A stretch of DNA of 10,529 nt. It comes from JAQIBY01 sp964527535 (lineage in GTDB: Bacteria > Bacteroidota > Bacteroidia > Bacteroidales > ML635J-15). Made by a program: the position numbers and the translations under genes. The stretch's first letter is position 1. The number at the start of each line of letters is the position of its first letter. Below the pieces are notes generated by a model. It was not told where the DNA came from and ran no database searches. It worked only from the letters and a program-made list of their open reading frames with translations. Below are positions 6,018 to 10,529 of the stretch, in pieces. Location of the stretch: contig CAZGPW010000292.1 of assembly GCA_964527535.1 (NCBI GenBank), positions 1 through 10,529 of the forward strand, read 5' to 3'.

Positions 6018-9000
6018 AGGATTATCAATCAAGGCAATGGTTTCCAGTTCTTGTGAACAACCATTGGCATCTGTAATAGTAAAACTGTAATTACCTTCAG
6101 AAAGGCCTTCAAAATAAGGCAGGTTTTGAGTAGCCATACTGGCATTATAGTTATAGGGCGGAGTTCCACCGGATACTTCAAATTCAACCGATCCGTCATC
6201 GTTATCAATGCATGATGGATTCTCGTAAGTATAATCAACTTCCAATGGTGGTGGCTGGGTAATGACAAGGCTTGTATCAAATATACACCCGTGCGCATCT
6301 TCAATGTGCAGTTCATAATGTCCTTCACCGAGATTGCTTAGTTCATTGTTATGTGATGTTAATCCATTGAATGACCACAAGTAATCATACGGTTCAGTTC
6401 CACCATAGGCTTCTGCAAGGGCTTTACCATCATGATAGCCATAGCATGTGATGTCGTGATGTAAGATGTTTGCTTTCAGCGGAGCTGGTTCAGGAATATG
6501 TGCATATGCTTCTGCAGTACAATTGTTAGCGTCTGTAACAGTAAGGTTGTAATTGCCAGGCGGCATATTGCTTATTGTGTCGGTATCATACATCCCTTCC
6601 CAATTATATTGATATGGCCATGCACCACCGCTGGGAATGGCGACCGCCATACCATCGTTATCACCATGGCATGTAACGGATTCTGTTATGAAATTGATGT
6701 TGATGGGCTCAGGGGATACAAGGTTATGATTGTCGTTACCGGTACAACCCAGAGCATCACTAATGGTGGCGCTGTAAATGCCCGCATATAGATCAGAAAT
6801 GGTGTCATTGGTATTGCCTGTGTTCCACATAATTTCTGTTGGTTCAACAGCATCTGTGCTGAAAACGTACAATTGTCCGTCATTGTCTCCATAACATTCA
6901 ATGCTGTTGATTTCATTTATGTGCACATCAATGTTCCCAACAGTATATACAACCATGCTGGCCTCAACGGCACATTCGTTAGCGTCCTGAATACTTACTG
7001 AATATGTGCCTTGTGGCAGGTTGGTTTGTTCTGTCCCTTCAAATCCGGGATGACTCCAGTTAATATTGTATGCTGGTGTTCCTCCTGATGGATTAATGGT
7101 GATTGAGCCACCGTTTTGGCCACATTGTACAGGGCTAACTGTTTCATTGATTTCCAAAGGATCTGGTTCTGTGATCTGAACAGATTTAACTATCATACAA
7201 TTATGACTGTCAATTACTGTAACAGTGTATTCGCCTGCTTCGACATTTGGCAGTGTTGGTAATTCCCAACCGGTATTCCAGTAGTATTTTATTGGTGGTG
7301 TACCACCGCTGCCACTAATCGTAGCTAAACCGTCTGAGCCTCCATAACAACTGACATGTTCAATGTTGGTAAATGATGCGTCAATTGGTGGTGGTTCTTC
7401 AAGTATTATATCTTCTGTGTTTTTACATCCATACGCATCTTCAACAATAATGGTGTATTCTCCTGCAAGCAAATCATTAATTTCTGGTCCGTAACCAATA
7501 TCTGGCCAGGTGAAAACAGGTTCTGTTGTACCAGGGCTTGAAACTGTAATGCTGCCGTTAGCATCGCCGTGGCACATTGGTGATGCCATGTCTGTAATGT
7601 TAATGTCTGGAAGGTCATGTACCTGTATCTGTATTCCTGATAGTGCTGTACATTCACCCTGTGTTACAGTATATAGTACCTGACTGGTTCCGATACCGGC
7701 ATCTGCTGGTGAAAAAGTGCCTGCGTCTGAATCTGTAATCCCATTTCCTGACCATGTACCACCTGATGTCAACGCAACCAGGGTGAATTCATCGTCATCA
7801 ATACAGCAATGCGGATCTGAAACAATAGTTGCATTCGGCATGGCATCCACGTTTACAATGACATTGTCAGAATTGGTACAACCATGTTCATCTGAAATTG
7901 TAACTGAATAATTTCCTGTTGAATTTATTTCAAGGAATTGTTCATCTGATCCGTTATTCCACGCATATAATTCTGCATTGCCTGCATTGAGTTCTACAGG
8001 TGTTTCTGTTTCACAAACACTCTGGTCGGGGCCTAAATTAATAGCAGGTGGGGTATGAATATTGACAATTTTGTTATCGCTGGATGTACACCCGTTATTG
8101 TCAGTTATGGTCAATATATAACTACCGGAGGCATTTACATCAATGGTCTCGGTATGTTCACCATTGCTCCACGAGTAGTTATTCATTCCGGGTACAGATT
8201 CGATTGTGTATGGGGCGTTATAATCACAAATGTTAACAGGCGCACCAAGGTCAAATTCAGGAGCTGGGTTGACAATTAATGAGAGGGTATCAGATGCAGT
8301 ACATCCATTGTTATCGGTTATGGTTACAGAATATTCTCCTGTTTCAAATTTTAATATAAATTGTGAGGTTTCGCCTGTATCCCATTGGTATGAGTAACCT
8401 GCGCCTGCATCCAGTGTGACGGGCACGTCGTAATCGCAGTGTACCTGGTCGGCACCAAGATCAACGGTAGGTGCGGGGTTTACGGTCAGGTGCATAGTAT
8501 CAGTTGCAGTACAACCGTTTCCGTCAGTAATGGTGATGCTGTAATTATCCGTTGTGCTTATGTCAATGGTTTGGGTGGTTTCAGTCGTGCTCCAGTTGTA
8601 ATCAAAACCAGCCCCGGCATCTAATGTCACAGGCACGTCGTAATCGCAGTGTGTTTGATCGCCACCGAGGTCAACTGTTGGTTCGGGGTTGACGGTCAGG
8701 TGCATGGCGTCTTCAGCGGTACAACCGTTTCCGTCGGTTATTGTAACGCTGTAATCACCGGTTGTGGCGATGTCAATGGTCTGTGTGGTTTCCGTTGTGC
8801 TCCAGTTGTAATCAAAACCAGCCCCGGCATCTAATGTCACAGGCACGTCGTAATCACAATGCGTTTGATCGCCACCGAGATCAACGGTTGGAGCGGGATT
8901 AACGGTCAGGTGCATGGCGTCTTCAGCGGTACATCCGTTTCCGTCAGTAATGGTGACGCTGTAATCATCAGTTGTTGCGATGTCAATGGTTTGGGTGTTA

Positions 9001-10529
9001 TCTCCAGTACTCCAATTGTAATTGAAACCAGCCCCAGCGTCTAATGTGACGGGCACGTCGTAATCGCAGTGTACCTGATCGGCACCAAGGTCAACGGTAG
9101 GAGCTGGGTTGACGGTCAAGTGCATGGCATCTTCAGCGGTACATCCGTTTCCGTCGGTTATTGTCACGCTGTACGTATCTGTTGTGCTTATGTCAATGGT
9201 TTGCGTGGTTTCAGTTGTGCTCCAATTGTAATCAAAACCAGCGCCGGCATCCAGTGTGACGGGCATATCGTAATCGCAATGTACCTGATCTGCGCCAAGG
9301 TCAACGGTAGGTGCGGGGTTGACAGTGAGATGCATTGTATCCGCGGCGGTACAACCGTTGCCATCGGTTATTGTGACGCTGTAATCACCTGTTGTGGCGA
9401 TGTCAATGGTTTGTGTGGTTTCCGTTGTACTCCAGTTGTAATTGAATCCGGCACCAGCATCCAGTGTCACGGGCACGTCATAATCGCAATGTACCTGGTC
9501 TGCGCCAAGGTCAACTGTTGGTGCAGAGTTGACGGTCAGGTGCATGGTGTCTTCTGCGGTACAGCCATTGCCATCGGTGATGGTGACGCTGTAATCATCT
9601 GTTGTGGCGATGTCAATGGTTTGGGTATTATCTCCAGTACTCCAATTGTAATCAAAACCGGCACCGGCATCCAATGTCACGGGCACATCGTAATCACAAT
9701 GTGTTTGATCGGCGCCAAGGTCAACGGTTGGTGCGGGGTTGACGATCAGGTGCATGGTGTCTTCTGCGGTACAACCGTTGCCATCGGTTATTGTGACGCT
9801 GTAATCATCAGTTGTGGCGATGTCAATGGTCTGAGTTGTTTCAGTTGTACTCCAGTTGTAATCAAAGCCTGCACCGGCATCCAATGTCACGGGCACGTCG
9901 TAATCACAATGTGTTTGATCGTCACCAAGGTCAACTGTTGGTGCCGGATTGACGGTTAAGTTCATAGCATCTTCGGCGGTACATCCGTTGCCATCGGTTA
10001 TTGTGACGCTGTAATCACCTGTTGTGGCGATATCAATGGTTTGTGTGGTTTCGCCTGTGTTCCAAACATAATCAAATCCAGCACCTGCGTCCAATGTCAC
10101 AGGCACATTATAATCGCAGTGAGCCTGATCCGGGCCGAGATCAACAGTTGGATCATGTACTGTTACAGTTACTGAGTCTGCATTTATAGCTGCACATAAG
10201 GGAGCAAAGAAAATATCATCAATGGCAAAATCATTTCCTAGGGCAACGGTATTTTGATTAACAATGCAGATATCAATTTCAGTATTGGTTCCTGAATACC
10301 AGGGTTCATAGAATTGATTCCATTCACATGTAGTGGAAGTGGCGGGAAAAGGATCTCCTAAAAGGTTGCCATCAATGGAAAACTGTAAAATTGCCGGATT
10401 ATCAGGATGAACACTTGTGAGCCATGCAGAAAACACGTAATTTGTATGAGGAATCACTGTAATGGTTTCGCACCAGACTTTTGTATTTGCATCTTCCGTA
10501 CCATTGACAATCATCATGTTTTCATCGCC
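5742..10529 (-). CDS. Giant T9SS-secreted repeat adhesin (gliding-motility-associated C-terminal domain), 5' end outside the window
   Basis: This is the C-terminal part of a very large secreted surface protein, probably an adhesin. The frame stays open to the window edge, so the Met at 10517 (residue 1 here) is internal. In order: residues 1-~107 are the end of a carbohydrate-binding-like beta-sandwich (motif GNDFAIDDIFF at 94-104); 123-893 are eleven Ig/PKD-like repeats of about 70 residues; 894-969 an Ig-like module; 970-1500 seven SprB-like modules (CxGxxDG...GGTPPY...W); 1501-1591 a CHU_C/TIGR04131-type sorting domain (TPNGDNVND, FNRWGQVVY, WDGT, VPTGPYVYVV). That last domain is known to direct export by T9SS and surface attachment. 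No enzyme motif is visible. The protein is very acidic, almost without Lys and without Arg before the sorting domain. Adhesion is inferred from architecture; the ligand is unknown. Full length cannot be judged. Confidence 0.93.
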   Translation of the reverse strand, partial: GDENMMIVNGTEDANTKVWCETITVIPHTNYVFSAWLTSVHPDNPAILQFSIDGNLLGDPFPATSTTCEWNQFYEPWYSGTNTEIDICIVNQNTVALGNDFAIDDIFFAPLCAAINADSVTVTVHDPTVDLGPDQAHCDYNVPVTLDAGAGFDYVWNTGETTQTIDIATTGDYSVTITDGNGCTAEDAMNLTVNPAPTVDLGDDQTHCDYDVPVTLDAGAGFDYNWSTTETTQTIDIATTDDYSVTITDGNGCTAEDTMHLIVNPAPTVDLGADQTHCDYDVPVTLDAGAGFDYNWSTGDNTQTIDIATTDDYSVTITDGNGCTAEDTMHLTVNSAPTVDLGADQVHCDYDVPVTLDAGAGFNYNWSTTETTQTIDIATTGDYSVTITDGNGCTAADTMHLTVNPAPTVDLGADQVHCDYDMPVTLDAGAGFDYNWSTTETTQTIDISTTDTYSVTITDGNGCTAEDAMHLTVNPAPTVDLGADQVHCDYDVPVTLDAGAGFNYNWSTGDNTQTIDIATTDDYSVTITDGNGCTAEDAMHLTVNPAPTVDLGGDQTHCDYDVPVTLDAGAGFDYNWSTTETTQTIDIATTGDYSVTITDGNGCTAEDAMHLTVNPEPTVDLGGDQTHCDYDVPVTLDAGAGFDYNWSTTETTQTIDISTTDNYSITITDGNGCTATDTMHLTVNPAPTVDLGADQVHCDYDVPVTLDAGAGYSYQWDTGETSQFILKFETGEYSVTITDNNGCTASDTLSLIVNPAPEFDLGAPVNICDYNAPYTIESVPGMNNYSWSNGEHTETIDVNASGSYILTITDNNGCTSSDNKIVNIHTPPAINLGPDQSVCETETPVELNAGNAELYAWNNGSDEQFLEINSTGNYSVTISDEHGCTNSDNVIVNVDAMPNATIVSDPHCCIDDDEFTLVALTSGGTWSGNGITDSDAGTFSPADAGIGTSQVLYTVTQGECTALSGIQIQVHDLPDINITDMASPMCHGDANGSITVSSPGTTEPVFTWPDIGYGPEINDLLAGEYTIIVEDAYGCKNTEDIILEEPPPIDASFTNIEHVSCYGGSDGLATISGSGGTPPIKYYWNTGWELPTLPNVEAGEYTVTVIDSHNCMIVKSVQITEPDPLEINETVSPVQCGQNGGSITINPSGGTPAYNINWSHPGFEGTEQTNLPQGTYSVSIQDANECAVEASMVVYTVGNIDVHINEINSIECYGDNDGQLYVFSTDAVEPTEIMWNTGNTNDTISDLYAGIYSATISDALGCTGNDNHNLVSPEPININFITESVTCHGDNDGMAVAIPSGGAWPYQYNWEGMYDTDTISNMPPGNYNLTVTDANNCTAEAYAHIPEPAPLKANILHHDITCYGYHDGKALAEAYGGTEPYDYLWSFNGLTSHNNELSNLGEGHYELHIEDAHGCIFDTSLVITQPPPLEVDYTYENPSCIDNDDGSVEFEVSGGTPPYNYNASMATQNLPYFEGLSEGNYSFTITDANGCSQELETIALIDNPVDCIKIPDAFTPNGDNVNDTWIIENIEMFPNHVVQVFNRWGQVVYFKKYGDEPWDGTYRDTRRKVPTGPYVYVVDLHNGMEEKTGTVTVIY
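6018..7610 (-). repeat. Seven SprB-type repeat modules (74-78 residues each)
   Basis: Seven modules begin at residues 970, 1044, 1120, 1195, 1271, 1346 and 1424 of the adhesin. The SprB-repeat pattern is a Cys followed by a G/D-rich turn (CHGDANG, CYGGSDG, CHGDNDG), a GGTPPY-like strand and a Trp, then AGEYTVTVxDxxGC and a (T)EPxP linker. The fourth module lacks the GG pair and the seventh lacks the Trp after PPYNYN. They are much more diverged from one another than the 210-bp array. SprB repeats are known from the mobile gliding adhesin SprB and from many other Bacteroidota surface proteins, so gliding itself is not shown by their presence. Confidence 0.88.
7839..8261 (-). repeat. Two diverged copies (10 and 11) of the same 70-residue unit
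   Basis: The same fold continues for 71 and 70 residues after the strict array. The anchors are preserved (FDLG/INLG, CDY/CET, W in the middle, LTITDNNGCT / VTISDEHGCT), but most other positions differ from copies 1-9. The repeat family is therefore older than the homogeneous block, and only the N-terminal-side copies have been homogenised or recently amplified. Confidence 0.85.
8262..10151 (-). repeat. 210-bp in-frame tandem array, nine copies (70-residue Ig/PKD-like units)
   Basis: Nine consecutive units of exactly 210 bp (70 codons) run without indels, each starting at the Pro of PTVDLG. The boundaries fall at 10151, 9941, 9731, 9521, 9311, 9101, 8891, 8681 and 8471, and the last unit ends at 8262. 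Core motifs of each unit are PTVDLG, HCDY, PVTLDAGAG, a W at position 30, YSxTITDxNGCTA and VNPA-like. Units 2-8 are the most alike. Units 1 and 9 share the variant TGET in the middle and differ more from the rest, as edge copies of tandem arrays often do. Such arrays expand and contract by recombination, and copy number may be wrong in a short-read assembly. Confidence 0.97.

Noticed and set aside
9069..9959. A 296-codon open frame on the plus strand opposite the repeat array, plus several 61-codon frames at 8439-9044
   Set aside because: These are shadows of the 210-bp repeat: the same antisense frame happens to lack stops in each unit, so the same peptide recurs every 70 codons. There is no start signal, and the minus-strand frame has clear family domains with a synonymous-change pattern.
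8262..10151. CRISPR array
   Set aside because: The period is 210 bp, units are contiguous without unique spacers, and the whole array is in frame within a coding sequence.
5742..10517. Treating the Met at 10517 as the start of the adhesin
   Set aside because: The frame is open to the window edge (Gly-Asp-Glu-Asn precede it), there is no signal peptide, and the Met falls inside a beta-sandwich domain.

Overview
The window looks like chromosomal DNA of a member of the Bacteroidota (Bacteroidetes). The evidence is a type IX secretion system (T9SS) type-B sorting domain, SprB-like repeats, a TAnnTTTG-type promoter element, mostly Shine-Dalgarno-free starts and AT-rich spacers. The genus cannot be read from the sequence. 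A ferredoxin-dependent 2-oxoacid oxidoreductase fits an anaerobic or low-oxygen-tolerant lifestyle, but this is only an inference.

All six genes lie on the minus strand, so transcription runs from the right end to the left. (1) 10529-5742: the 3' part of a very large secreted repeat protein whose start lies outside the window. It reads, in order: the C-terminal part of a carbohydrate-binding-like beta-sandwich, eleven ~70-residue Ig/PKD-like repeats (nine encoded by a strict 210-bp tandem array), one Ig-like module, seven SprB-type modules, and a CHU_C-type T9SS sorting domain. (2) 5741-5537: a spacer with a hairpin and candidate promoter elements. (3) 5536-2851: a compact four-gene operon, ferredoxin-alpha-beta-gamma (korDABC type), for a CoA-dependent 2-oxoacid:ferredoxin oxidoreductase. 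It ends in a strong intrinsic terminator at 2843-2819. (4) 2802-279: two overlapping M16B peptidase genes, the first with the HxxEH zinc motif and the second without it but with the R/Y motif, which points to a catalytic/non-catalytic heterodimer. (5) 278-1: a gene-free stretch with small palindromes and a short degenerate heptamer repeat.

The oxidoreductase genes clearly work together: the gamma, alpha and beta chains form the TPP enzyme and the small ferredoxin passes electrons on. The two peptidase genes also form a functional pair. Nothing in the sequence links the adhesin, the oxidoreductase and the peptidases beyond shared direction.

No unambiguous new multi-gene system is visible. The most unusual object is the adhesin. 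It has a 630-bp higher-order period inside the 210-bp array, strong conservation of protein over DNA between repeats, a 709-residue stretch with no Lys or Arg, no Arg at all before the sorting domain, and exactly two cysteines in each of its 18 repeat modules.
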